The notes under the pieces: generated by a model
What the model was told of the DNA's origin: nothing
Seen by the model: only the letters and a program-made list of their open reading frames with translations
Databases searched by the model: none
Shown here: positions 14,897 to 22,392 of the stretch, piece after piece
How the letters are laid out: every line of letters starts with the position of its first letter
Position numbering within the stretch: the stretch's first letter is position 1
DNA from: an uncultured Sulfolobales archaeon
GTDB taxonomy: Archaea > Thermoproteota > Thermoprotei_A > Sulfolobales > NBVN01
Length of the DNA stretch: 40,191 bases
Reading direction: 5' to 3'
NCBI GenBank assembly: GCA_938017505.1
Contig: CALIKV010000009.1
Span: forward strand, 1 to 40,191
Program-made: the position numbers and the translations under genes

Positions 14897-16045
14897 TTGT
14901 TGAGACTTCACGATAGAAAGGAAGTAGAGGATTTCGTTAGAGGGTGTACGTTCCTAGGAACTGGCGGCGGCGGGTCTCCCCATACCGGGTTAAAGATACT
15001 TCTCGAGGACCTGGAGAAGTACGGGGATATCATCATACATGGTGTAGAGGATATTAGGGACGATGCCTACGTGGTCACACCCTACCTCATGGGCTCTATA
15101 GCTCCTAAGACACCGGAGTTAATCGCTAAGATGGCCTCCCTAGGGATGACTAGGAAGATAGGATTGGCTGAAAGGATCTTAGTTTACGCGGTAATGGAGC
15201 TGGAGAAGTACTTAGGCGTAGAGTTCGATGGCGTGGTCGCAGTAGAGCTAGGGGGCGGGAACACTCCAGGACCTGTAGACGTCGCCGTGGTTTTAGGTAA
15301 GAAGATCGTAGACGGTGATTATGCTGGGAGGGCTATACCTGAGATAGACCAGATAACTCCCTACATCCACGACATACCGCCATATCCAGCAGTCTACGTT
15401 GACGAGTACGGGAACAAGACCGTGGTAGCTAAGTCCATCAACTACGCGATGGCTGAAAGAATAGGAAAGCTAGTTAGCGTTGCATCCTTCGGGCTTGTAG
15501 GTGGGGCTAACTTCGCTTTAACGGGTAAGGAGATGAAGAAGATCATAATCCCTGGAACTTTAACGGAGGCTTACACTATAGGTAAAACTCTACGTGAAGC
15601 CGTCGAGGCCGGTAAGGATCCAGCCATAGAGGTCGCGAAGAAGATGAACGGATATGTCCTATTCAAGGGCGTAGTTGAGAGGAAGGAGTGGGAAGATAGG
15701 GAGGGCTATATGTGGGGAACGACTCACCTGAAGGGGATTGAGAACTTCGAGAACCATAGGGCTAAGATATGGTTCAAGAATGAGAATCACATGATGTGGT
15801 TTGATGATAAGGTCATCGCCACGAGCCCCGACATAATAGCGGTTATAAACGCTAGTACCGGAGAGCCGATAACTAATACTGACATAAAGGAAGGCAGCGT
15901 AGTTTCTGTGGTTGGACTTAAGGGACGTGAACCGTTTAAGACTCCTAAGGGCTTAGAGGTCTTAGGCCCCAGCCACTTCGGATTTGACGTGGAGTATGTG
16001 CCCATAGAAAGAAGGGTGCAGGAATTTCCGATAATAAGACCTTAA
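14897..16045 (+). CDS. DUF917 family protein (S-methyl thiohydantoin desulfurase-like), paralog 2
   Basis: A second DUF917 protein, 382 aa, clearly related to the one at 9515 but diverged: FLGTGGGGSPHTGL (residues ~19-32), AVELGGGNTPGPVDV (~114-128), YAGRAIPEIDQITPY (~141-155), and the C-terminal domain with KIWFKNENHMMWFDD (~289-303) and TGEPITNTDIKEGS (~322-335). It replaces the first protein's VDADGCGRA with VDGDYAGRA, so a Cys near the putative active region is missing. TTG 14897 has GGTGA 6 nt upstream; TTG 14900 is an alternative. It is divergent from the NCS1 permease with a common promoter core, so the two are likely co-regulated. The pair may form a heteromer or act on successive substrates; neither is shown. 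Confidence 0.85.
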   Translation: MLRLHDRKEVEDFVRGCTFLGTGGGGSPHTGLKILLEDLEKYGDIIIHGVEDIRDDAYVVTPYLMGSIAPKTPELIAKMASLGMTRKIGLAERILVYAVMELEKYLGVEFDGVVAVELGGGNTPGPVDVAVVLGKKIVDGDYAGRAIPEIDQITPYIHDIPPYPAVYVDEYGNKTVVAKSINYAMAERIGKLVSVASFGLVGGANFALTGKEMKKIIIPGTLTEAYTIGKTLREAVEAGKDPAIEVAKKMNGYVLFKGVVERKEWEDREGYMWGTTHLKGIENFENHRAKIWFKNENHMMWFDDKVIATSPDIIAVINASTGEPITNTDIKEGSVVSVVGLKGREPFKTPKGLEVLGPSHFGFDVEYVPIERRVQEFPIIRP

Positions 16046-16054
16046 GCTTTAAGG

Positions 16055-16078
16055 TAAACTCTTTTTATTTACTATTAA
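16055..16078 (+). terminator. T-rich terminator after the second DUF917 gene
   Basis: The run CTCTTTTTATTTACTATTAAAAC lies 10-30 nt behind the stop codon. It has no hairpin, which fits archaeal termination at U-tracts. Confidence 0.4.
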
Positions 16079-16205
16079 AACTATTTTCATCCACTACCGT
16101 ACACGTTAATTGTTGATGTGATCCAGCTTCCAGAAGGTTTGAGAACTCCCTCAAAAAGTATCAGAGATAGGGCTTGAGAGCACCTAGCTTTCTCAAGTGC
16201 TTGCC

Positions 16206-17267
16206 CTAGAGTGGGCAGTATGAGAGTTTGTGCAGGTACGGGCAGTGAGCACAGTTAGGTGTGTTCCCCCAGCAGTCACTTTCGTTGGTTGATGTGAAGT
16301 TGCATCCCTCCATGAAGGGACATTCCAGGCATGAGGGGAGGTGGTTGAAGTATAGTTTGAAGAACATCTCTGGGTACACGTCTCTCCAGATTTTTAGGAG
16401 GCTTACTTCCCCAAGCCTGCCGAGTAATACTTCCTTTAACTTCCTGGCAACCCCGAAGACGGTAGTTGTCCATGTCCTCGAGTAGTAGAGGCAGGGCGTT
16501 GCCCACCCATCGCACCTCACGAAGAGGGCTCTGTTGCTTGCAAAAGGACAACTCCTAGCGAACTTCGGGGCCGTCCCAGCGTGAGTGAAGCGAACTCCAG
16601 CCCCTAAGATCTTCGGAGTAGCGTCACTCAGTAACTCGTTGAATTCCTCCCTACACTTGCTATCGTTAAGACAGTCAAGCCCCTCCGACCCTCCAGAGTA
16701 CGGTATGTAGTAGTTGAAGTACAGTTCCCTCACACCTAACTCATTAACATGCTTGATGACCTCCCTCACGTTCTTAACGCTGGACTTCGTGATGGTGTAG
16801 ATGGCCTTAACTAAGGGCTTCTCAGCCCCCCTGAGGAGCCTCTGTGTCCTGAGACTTCTAATGCCCTTCAGCACGTCCTGACTTAGATCGAGCGAATTGA
16901 TACTTACGAAAACCTCATCCACCCCCAGTCTCACCAACTCCTCAGAGAGTTCGTTCAGCCTGGAACCGTTGGTGTTCAGCACTACGGACATCTCCTTGTG
17001 TTTCGCCTCATCTATCATCTCAAGGACGTTAGGGTGTACTGTGGGCTCGCCCCACCCGGAAAACACGAGTCTCCTAACGCCTGCCTCAAGAGCTGAGTTA
17101 ATCACTTGACTATAGAGCCTTGAGTCCATGTAGCATGTTCTGAAGTCTCTGATGGAAAACCTGAAGCAGTGTGGGCACGCGTAGTTGCAGGCTGTAGTAA
17201 CCTCTACCATCAGCTCCCTGGGACGGGAGTCATTACTCAGTACTACGATCCAGTCAACAGTCCTCAT
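16206..17267 (-). CDS. Radical SAM/SPASM maturase of tungsten oxidoreductase (AOR-associated)
   Basis: Radical SAM protein of 353 aa with the cluster motif CNYACPHC (residues ~27-34), a GGE-like SGWGEPTVHP (~70-79), and a Cys-rich C-terminal SPASM/auxiliary-cluster region (CDGWATPC, CLECPFMEGC, CWGNTPNCAHCPYLHKLSYC). It overlaps the AOR gene by 4 bp (ATGA), so it is translated with it. This arrangement defines the W-cofactor oxidoreductase maturases (family named for tungsten cofactor oxidoreductase radical SAM maturase), thought to modify the oxidoreductase or its pterin cofactor; the exact reaction is not established. It is cytoplasmic. The last ~12 residues close to the stop hold two of the cluster cysteines, so the C terminus appears complete. 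Confidence 0.87.
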   Translation of the reverse strand: MRTVDWIVVLSNDSRPRELMVEVTTACNYACPHCFRFSIRDFRTCYMDSRLYSQVINSALEAGVRRLVFSGWGEPTVHPNVLEMIDEAKHKEMSVVLNTNGSRLNELSEELVRLGVDEVFVSINSLDLSQDVLKGIRSLRTQRLLRGAEKPLVKAIYTITKSSVKNVREVIKHVNELGVRELYFNYYIPYSGGSEGLDCLNDSKCREEFNELLSDATPKILGAGVRFTHAGTAPKFARSCPFASNRALFVRCDGWATPCLYYSRTWTTTVFGVARKLKEVLLGRLGEVSLLKIWRDVYPEMFFKLYFNHLPSCLECPFMEGCNFTSTNESDCWGNTPNCAHCPYLHKLSYCPL

Positions 17268-19105
17268 TCCAGACCCAGTTCTCTCAGCTTCTCCTTAGTC
17301 GGCACCCCGTCCCTGTCCCATCCCTTTATCTCGTAGACTATGTCTAGGAGTTTGTCCTGATCCACTACAGTGCCGTCACCCGGCTCTCTGCTGAACCTCT
17401 CAGGCAGATAGTCGTCCTTCCTGCTGAACCCCTCCCTGACGTTGAATAGCCTCTCAAGGTTTATGACCCTCTCGCTCACCTTCAGTAGGTCCCTCATAGT
17501 GAAGCCGTGGCCGGTAGCGTGGTTGAGGAGCTTAGTCCATGTCTCGGCTCTGACGGCGAGTGTTATGACTGTGAAGAGGCATACGCCGAGCAGGTTAGTT
17601 GCCATCGAGTACTCCTCCAGCGGCTTAACCCAGGACTTAAACTCCTCCTTGAACGGGTCAGGCCTCTCAGTGATGCCGAACTCCTCACTCAGATACCCGA
17701 AAGCGTCCACTATCGATGCCCAGGGCCTCAGATGGTCAGCTCCTCTCGGGGAAACCATGTGGGACCAAGCCTCGCCTTTGCTCGTCCTGACCTCGTCAGC
17801 GGCCATCTCCAGACCTTTCACGTGCATGACGTAGTACGTCGCGTTCCCACCCAGTGTTTGAGCGGCCTTGAAGGAGCCTTCGCCAAGCAGAGTCGCGAAT
17901 TCCCCCTCCCTCCTCCCAATCCTCTTCACGAGCTCGACCACGGCCTCGCCGTTGCCGAATCTGAGCTCCAGCCCCTCCGTCTTGCTCTTATCTATTACCC
18001 CCGTCTCATACCACTCCATGGCGGTGGCTATTACCTGACCGGTAGATATCACATCTAGACCAAGCTCGTTGACGAGGTAGTTCGCGGCAGCAACGTAGTA
18101 GAGGTCCTTAACCCCTGTCTTAGCCCCAAGGGCTGCGAGCGACTCGTATTCAGGACCCCCGCTCTCAACACCCTTGAAGGCGCCCTCAGGCACTACTGTG
18201 TGCCTCCCGCACGCTACAGGGCAGTTGAAGCACGCGTAGGGCTTCACCGAGAGCCTCTCATGGTAAGGCTTATGACCTAGGTAGTCGTTAAACTCAGGCA
18301 TCTTACTCCTTCTCCAGTTATAGAAAGGCACTAGGGCTGTAGCGTTCATGGCGTCGAAGAATGACGGCGTTCCATACTTCCTCAGCTCGTCCCTAACGAA
18401 GGGCTCCTCAAGCAACTCGCTCAACGCCTTCCTGACGGCCTCCCTGAAGTTCGGTTCGTCAGCTAGTCTGGCCTTGAAGCGCGTGCCGTACACAGCAAGC
18501 GCTTTCAGGTTCTTGGAACCCATCACAGCTCCGCCACCGCCTCTACCTGCAGCCCTATGGCCATCTACCATGATCGCCGCAAACTTAACCAGCTTCTCTC
18601 CAGCAACCCCTATCGCGGCCACCTGAATCTCTCTGTTGTTGTGACGCCTCCTTATTTCCTCCTGGACCTCCCTAGGCGAGCGTCCCATCAAGTCCCCGGC
18701 ACTGAGGAACTCAACACTATCGTCGTGTACGTAGAGATACGTGGGTCTCCCAGCCCTACCGTGAATCACAATCATGTCGTAGCCGCTCCTCTTGATTTGA
18801 GGGGCTAAATGACCTCCCACATTAGAGGCGAATATAGTCCTAGTTAGGGGGGACTTAAACATGACCACGGTTCTACCGCCTGTAGGGGCGCCGGTATCAG
18901 TCAGGGGGCCTGTTATGAAGAGGAGCTTATTCTCGTCAGACATGGGGTCAACATGAGGTCTTAAGTTGTCGTAGAGGTACCTCGCGCCGAAACCCTCACC
19001 ACCCACATATAGTCTATACCAGTCTTCAGGGACAGGCTCCTCCCAGACCCTCTCAGCCGATAAATCGACGTGTAGTATCCTACCAGGAGAACACGGTGGA
19101 GGCAT
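17264..19105 (-). CDS. aor: Tungsten-containing aldehyde:ferredoxin oxidoreductase
   Basis: A 613-aa AOR-family enzyme, oxidising aldehydes to carboxylic acids with ferredoxin as acceptor. The tungstobispterin-binding N domain has GEGFGARYLYDNL (~36-48) and TGPLTDTGAPTGGR (~65-78); GRGGGGAVMGSKNLKA (~187-202) is a hallmark. The 4Fe-4S cluster ligands are CFNCPVAC (~292-299) and the late Cys in NLLGVCLF (~510-517). Length is normal for the family. Such enzymes detoxify aldehydes made from 2-oxoacids during peptide fermentation, matching the peptide transporter and ferredoxin oxidoreductase genes in the window. Tungsten supply is plausible from tupABC at 26.9 kb. Closest subtype (AOR, FOR, GAPOR or WOR) cannot be fixed by eye. 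Confidence 0.93.
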   Translation of the reverse strand: MPPPCSPGRILHVDLSAERVWEEPVPEDWYRLYVGGEGFGARYLYDNLRPHVDPMSDENKLLFITGPLTDTGAPTGGRTVVMFKSPLTRTIFASNVGGHLAPQIKRSGYDMIVIHGRAGRPTYLYVHDDSVEFLSAGDLMGRSPREVQEEIRRRHNNREIQVAAIGVAGEKLVKFAAIMVDGHRAAGRGGGGAVMGSKNLKALAVYGTRFKARLADEPNFREAVRKALSELLEEPFVRDELRKYGTPSFFDAMNATALVPFYNWRRSKMPEFNDYLGHKPYHERLSVKPYACFNCPVACGRHTVVPEGAFKGVESGGPEYESLAALGAKTGVKDLYYVAAANYLVNELGLDVISTGQVIATAMEWYETGVIDKSKTEGLELRFGNGEAVVELVKRIGRREGEFATLLGEGSFKAAQTLGGNATYYVMHVKGLEMAADEVRTSKGEAWSHMVSPRGADHLRPWASIVDAFGYLSEEFGITERPDPFKEEFKSWVKPLEEYSMATNLLGVCLFTVITLAVRAETWTKLLNHATGHGFTMRDLLKVSERVINLERLFNVREGFSRKDDYLPERFSREPGDGTVVDQDKLLDIVYEIKGWDRDGVPTKEKLRELGLE

Positions 19106-19121
19106 AACTAAATTACCACCT

Positions 19122-19184
19122 CAACATAACAATCGACAACTCAACTTATAAATTTATTTTATAAAACAATTTATTTTATAAAAC
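19122..19184 (-). promoter_or_regulatory. AOR promoter with perfect tandem 17-bp repeat
   Basis: On the minus strand TTTATAAG (about 19153-19146) is the TATA box nearest the gene, followed by GAGGTGG (19128-19122) and ATG 19105. Directly upstream of it, 19151-19167 and 19168-19184 are two exact copies of a 17-bp unit (plus strand AATTTATTTTATAAAAC), each containing the palindrome TTTTATAAAA. They may be stacked TATA boxes or paired regulator sites. Confidence 0.5.
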
Positions 19185-19230
19185 TGCCCTTCGTTAGGTA
19201 GTCAGGCTAGACAACCCCCACCCACAACAC

Positions 19231-19347
19231 CTAAGGAGCTCCTCGCCTGCGACCCAATGATCGACGGAACACGCACGATACTAGCCAATACAGACCGAAT
19301 AGCGATATAGCTGAAAGTACGGCAACATAGTTGAATGAAGCTGCCAT
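19231..19347 (-). CDS. Possible small single-pass membrane protein (38 aa)
   Basis: A short frame starts at ATG 19347 with AAGGTG 6 nt upstream and ends at TAG 19233-19231. It would encode MAASFNYVAVLSAIS, then a continuous hydrophobic stretch to about residue 26 (LFGLYWLVSCVF), then an arginine-rich tail (RRSLGRRRGAP), a classic inside-positive single-span arrangement. I do not recognise a family. The ribosome site and residue pattern support it; the small size leaves chance as a real alternative, and the surrounding DNA contains other decayed genes. Confidence 0.4.
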   Translation of the reverse strand: MAASFNYVAVLSAISLFGLYWLVSCVFRRSLGRRRGAP

Positions 19348-19419
19348 GGCAAACACCTTGGGAGTTGGGTAGATTCAAACGAGACCGTCAACCTTAGGGG
19401 CCGTGATGTAACCATCTCT

Positions 19420-19590
19420 CTAGAAACCTCTATGGTCCTGAGACCCTAGCTTAACTATGAGTGCTTTTAAGGCTATCTGAGCAGTTATCTCTGACTTAAC
19501 AGCGGCTACGTCGGGCCCGCTAGCAGCTAGGTTGTCTTCCGCAGACTTTAAGTACCTCTTAGCCCTACTCAGCAGTAGCGTGTTCCACGC
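19420..19590 (-). pseudogene. HEPN-domain gene remnant
   Basis: On the minus strand a frame reads WNTLLLSRAKRYLKSAEDNL, then DVAAVKSEITAQIALKALIV and GSQDHRGF before a TAG. This matches the first two helices of HEPN proteins, but the protein stops before the R-x4-6-H part and has no start codon of its own. Upstream, overlapping in another frame (about 19577-19700), is another open stretch, SIPPGKSVVICFEARTLHMV, of unknown origin. The rest of the 19106-19732 interval holds no other gene that I can support. Confidence 0.5.
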
Positions 19591-19732
19591 TCAAACCACA
19601 CGCCCTCATACTTAATCCCCTTTACCATATGAAGCGTGCGTGCTTCGAAGCATATTACCACAGACTTACCAGGAGGTATGGAGTTGGGAAGACTGGCCGG
19701 TGTCACACCCCATCTTGACACAGCTTCCTAGG

Positions 19733-20527
19733 CTATATGCTTGCCCTATAGCTCTTGATTAGGAGTTTCGTGTAGTTGTTTCTTGGGCTGTGTAGCACGT
19801 CTTCGAAGAAGCCTTCCTCAACTATCTCTCCTTTGTATAGGATGACCGCCCTGTCAGCTAGGTATTGTGCAACTCCCAGGTCATGCGTGACTACCAGCAC
19901 TGTTAGGTTGAGCTTCTCGTAGAGGTCGTTGATCAGGTTGATTATCTGCGCCTGAATGGAGACGTCCAGCGCTGACGTCGGCTCGTCAAGCACGAGTATC
20001 TCGGGGTCGTGGATCACTGCCCTGGCTATCAGCACTCTCTGCCTCATCCCACCGCTCAGGTCTGTGGGGTAGTAATTCATAACCTCCTCAGACAGCTGGA
20101 CAAGCCTTAGCACCCTAGCCATCCTACCCTCCGGATCGCCGATCCCCAAGGCCTCAAGGGGCTCCATCAGGGAGTACCTGATCTTCAGGGAGGGATTCAA
20201 CGCCTTGTAGGGGTCCTGCGGGACATAGCCAACAGCCCTGAGAACCCTAACCCTCTCGCTCCAGGGAAGCGAGTATACCTCCTTCCCGAGGACCACGACC
20301 CTGCCCCTCAAGGGCTTAAGCAAGCCCAAGACCACCCTGAGGAGCGTTGACTTACCAGACCCGCTCTCCCCAATTATCACCACCCTCTCCCCGTTGTAAA
20401 CCTCCAGGCTGACGTTGTTAAGCACGACCTCCAACCTCCTCCGTAGCGACCTCCAACCCCTAGCCGCGGTCAAGTACCCGGCGGTAACCCTCTCCAACTT
20501 GATTGCGACCTTGCTCCCCACACTCAA
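19733..20527 (-). CDS. Oligopeptide/dipeptide ABC transporter ATPase (OppF/DppF-like)
   Basis: ABC ATPase with Walker A GESGSGKST (~53-61), Q-loop YVPQDPYKALNPSLKI, signature LSGGMRQR, Walker B ILVLDEPTSALD and switch His in VVTHDLG. It ends soon after the D-loop/accessory region (about 264 aa) and lacks the Cys-rich C-terminal oligo_HPY extension seen in its partner. The frame is open to 20545; TTG 20527 has GGAGGT 7 nt upstream and overlaps the stop of the preceding ATPase gene (TTGA), so it is taken as start. It is the last gene of a five-gene minus-strand operon for peptide uptake and energises the permease pair with the other ATPase. Confidence 0.9.
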   Translation of the reverse strand: MSVGSKVAIKLERVTAGYLTAARGWRSLRRRLEVVLNNVSLEVYNGERVVIIGESGSGKSTLLRVVLGLLKPLRGRVVVLGKEVYSLPWSERVRVLRAVGYVPQDPYKALNPSLKIRYSLMEPLEALGIGDPEGRMARVLRLVQLSEEVMNYYPTDLSGGMRQRVLIARAVIHDPEILVLDEPTSALDVSIQAQIINLINDLYEKLNLTVLVVTHDLGVAQYLADRAVILYKGEIVEEGFFEDVLHSPRNNYTKLLIKSYRASI

Positions 20528-21477
20528 CCAACATACCTCCAGCACTCCACCTCCCTTCCGAAGACCCCTACGCGGGGCGGCGCCTCAACACACTTCTCGA
20601 AAGCCCAGGGGCACCTTGGACGGAAGGCACAGCCCTCGACCACGACGCCGGGTCTAGGGGGTTCACCAGGGATAGACCTGAGCGCTTTCTTAAAGCCCAG
20701 TGTAGGAGCTGCGTCAACGAGCATCCTGGTGTACTGATGCAGGGGCTCAGTCACCACTTCAGACCCCCTCCCGACCTCCAGGAGTCTGCCGGCGTACATA
20801 ACAGCTATAGTGTCGCATATCTTACCCGCGCTCATTATATCGTGAGTTATGAGGAACAGCGAGATCCTCTGGGAGTCCCTTAAATCCAGCAGGAGCTTTA
20901 TCAGCTGGAGCCTCAGGTTCGCGTCTATTGATGAAGTAGGCTCGTCAGCGACCACCACCCTAGCGCCTGTGGATAGGGCTAGAGCTATGGCGGCTCTCTG
21001 CTGCATCCCACCGCTTAATTCGTGGGGGTAGTAATCAAGCACTCGATCAGGGTCAAGCCCGACGAGCGAGAGGTAGTTCCTGGAGACCTCGACAGCCTTC
21101 CTCCTGCCCAAACCGTAGAGGCTGTTCAGGACGTAGTAGAACTGATCCTCCACGGTGTAGTACGGGTTAAGTCCTGTCCCTGGGTTCTGAGGGACGTAGG
21201 ATACAATCCTGCCCCTCACTCCGTTGTAGTTCATCCTACCGCCTTGTATAACCGGGCGGTCGAATATGTGCAGTTCGCCTTCAGTCACGGCGTGGGGAGG
21301 GAGTATCCCGGCGATGGCATTCCCGACGGTAGACTTACCGCAGCCGCTCTCCCCAACCAAGCAGAAGATCTCCCCCTCAGAGACCTCGAAAGACGCCTCC
21401 CTGACGGCCCACAGGACGTTCTCCTCGCTGTCCAGGTACCCTACCCTCAAGCCCACAGCCTTAACCGCTAGAACCAT
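20524..21477 (-). CDS. Oligopeptide/dipeptide ABC transporter ATPase (OppD/DppD-like)
   Basis: ABC ATPase with Walker A GESGCGKS, Q-loop YVPQNPGTGLNPYY, signature LSGGMQQR, Walker B VVVADEPTSSID (Ser-Ile in place of the usual Ala-Leu) and switch His in LITHDI. The C-terminal oligo_HPY extension is present, with the cysteine set CAFRPRCPWAFEKC and a further Cys near the end (ECWRYVG). ATG 21477 lies within the end of the permease gene; GTG 21486 is an equally possible start. It overlaps the next ATPase by a few bases. It forms the nucleotide-binding half with the OppF-like protein. Confidence 0.9.
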   Translation of the reverse strand: MVLAVKAVGLRVGYLDSEENVLWAVREASFEVSEGEIFCLVGESGCGKSTVGNAIAGILPPHAVTEGELHIFDRPVIQGGRMNYNGVRGRIVSYVPQNPGTGLNPYYTVEDQFYYVLNSLYGLGRRKAVEVSRNYLSLVGLDPDRVLDYYPHELSGGMQQRAAIALALSTGARVVVADEPTSSIDANLRLQLIKLLLDLRDSQRISLFLITHDIMSAGKICDTIAVMYAGRLLEVGRGSEVVTEPLHQYTRMLVDAAPTLGFKKALRSIPGEPPRPGVVVEGCAFRPRCPWAFEKCVEAPPRVGVFGREVECWRYVG

Positions 21478-22391
21478 AGCCTCCACTTCCTCCTCAGCCT
21501 TGGATCCAGCGACTCCCTGAGCGAGTCCCCGAGGAGGCTGAAACCCAACGCCGTCACCAGCAGGAAGAGTCCGGGGAAGATAGTGACCCAGGGGGCGGTG
21601 ACGAGCACGTCCTTACCCTCATACATTATAACTCCCCACTCAGGGGAGTTAATGGGGACGCCCAAGCTCAGGAAGTTTATCGCCGTGGCCTCCAGGAGGA
21701 CGCTGCCCATGTCAGTTATTGCCTGAACCAACACGGGCGGGTACACGTTCCTCAGCACGTGCCTCCAAACGATCTTCAGAGGGCTTAGCCCACTCAGCCT
21801 GGACAGCGTCACGTAATCCATCTCCACAACACCTCGTGCGTAGATATGGGTTATGCGCGCGTACCAAGACCACCACGTGATAACCAGGCTCGAGATCACA
21901 GTAATCAAGCCCCTGCCGACAGCTATCGCGAACGCTAGGGCAAGGACTATAGCAGGGACGCTCATGAAGAGCTCCGTCAAGTAGCTCACGACCATCTCCA
22001 CAACGCCTCTGAAGTAGGCTGATAAGACCGCGACGAACAGCCCGACCGCTAGGCTGGCTGAGATGACGATGAGTATCTGCATCAACGCTGACCGTGTCCC
22101 CATCACAACCCTTGAGAACAGGTCCCTACCCATGCTGTCAGTGCCGAACAAGTGGTCCGTGGACGGAGGGAGTAAGATCCTGTCCCTGGCGTCAGGCGGG
22201 GCGATCCCCCTACCCTCCTCGGGGTAGGGGGCTATGAAGTCGCACGTAAGTGATAAGGCCAGCATCACCAAAACTACAGTTAACCCGGCCCCGAACTTAA
22301 GGCCTCTCACCTGCCTCCTGAGTAGGGAGCTCAGCAAGCCAGCCCCCCTCGGCGAGCCCCCGGTTTGCTGAGCGTTGACCCCCGCGCCCAT
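21468..22391 (-). CDS. Oligopeptide/dipeptide ABC transporter permease (OppC/DppC-like)
   Basis: A 307-aa permease with the N-terminal cytoplasmic stretch and first TM at ~33-52, the extracytoplasmic segment DHLFGTDSMGRDLFSRVVMG (typical of OppC, ~97-116), then five more helices with the EAA-type ATPase-coupling loop around LSGLSPLKIVWRHVLRNV (~200-217). ATG 22391 starts 1 nt after the stop of the other permease. It ends overlapping the ATPase gene. Together with the OppB-like protein it forms the membrane channel. Confidence 0.9.
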   Translation of the reverse strand: MGAGVNAQQTGGSPRGAGLLSSLLRRQVRGLKFGAGLTVVLVMLALSLTCDFIAPYPEEGRGIAPPDARDRILLPPSTDHLFGTDSMGRDLFSRVVMGTRSALMQILIVISASLAVGLFVAVLSAYFRGVVEMVVSYLTELFMSVPAIVLALAFAIAVGRGLITVISSLVITWWSWYARITHIYARGVVEMDYVTLSRLSGLSPLKIVWRHVLRNVYPPVLVQAITDMGSVLLEATAINFLSLGVPINSPEWGVIMYEGKDVLVTAPWVTIFPGLFLLVTALGFSLLGDSLRESLDPRLRRKWRLWF

Positions 22392-22392
22392 C

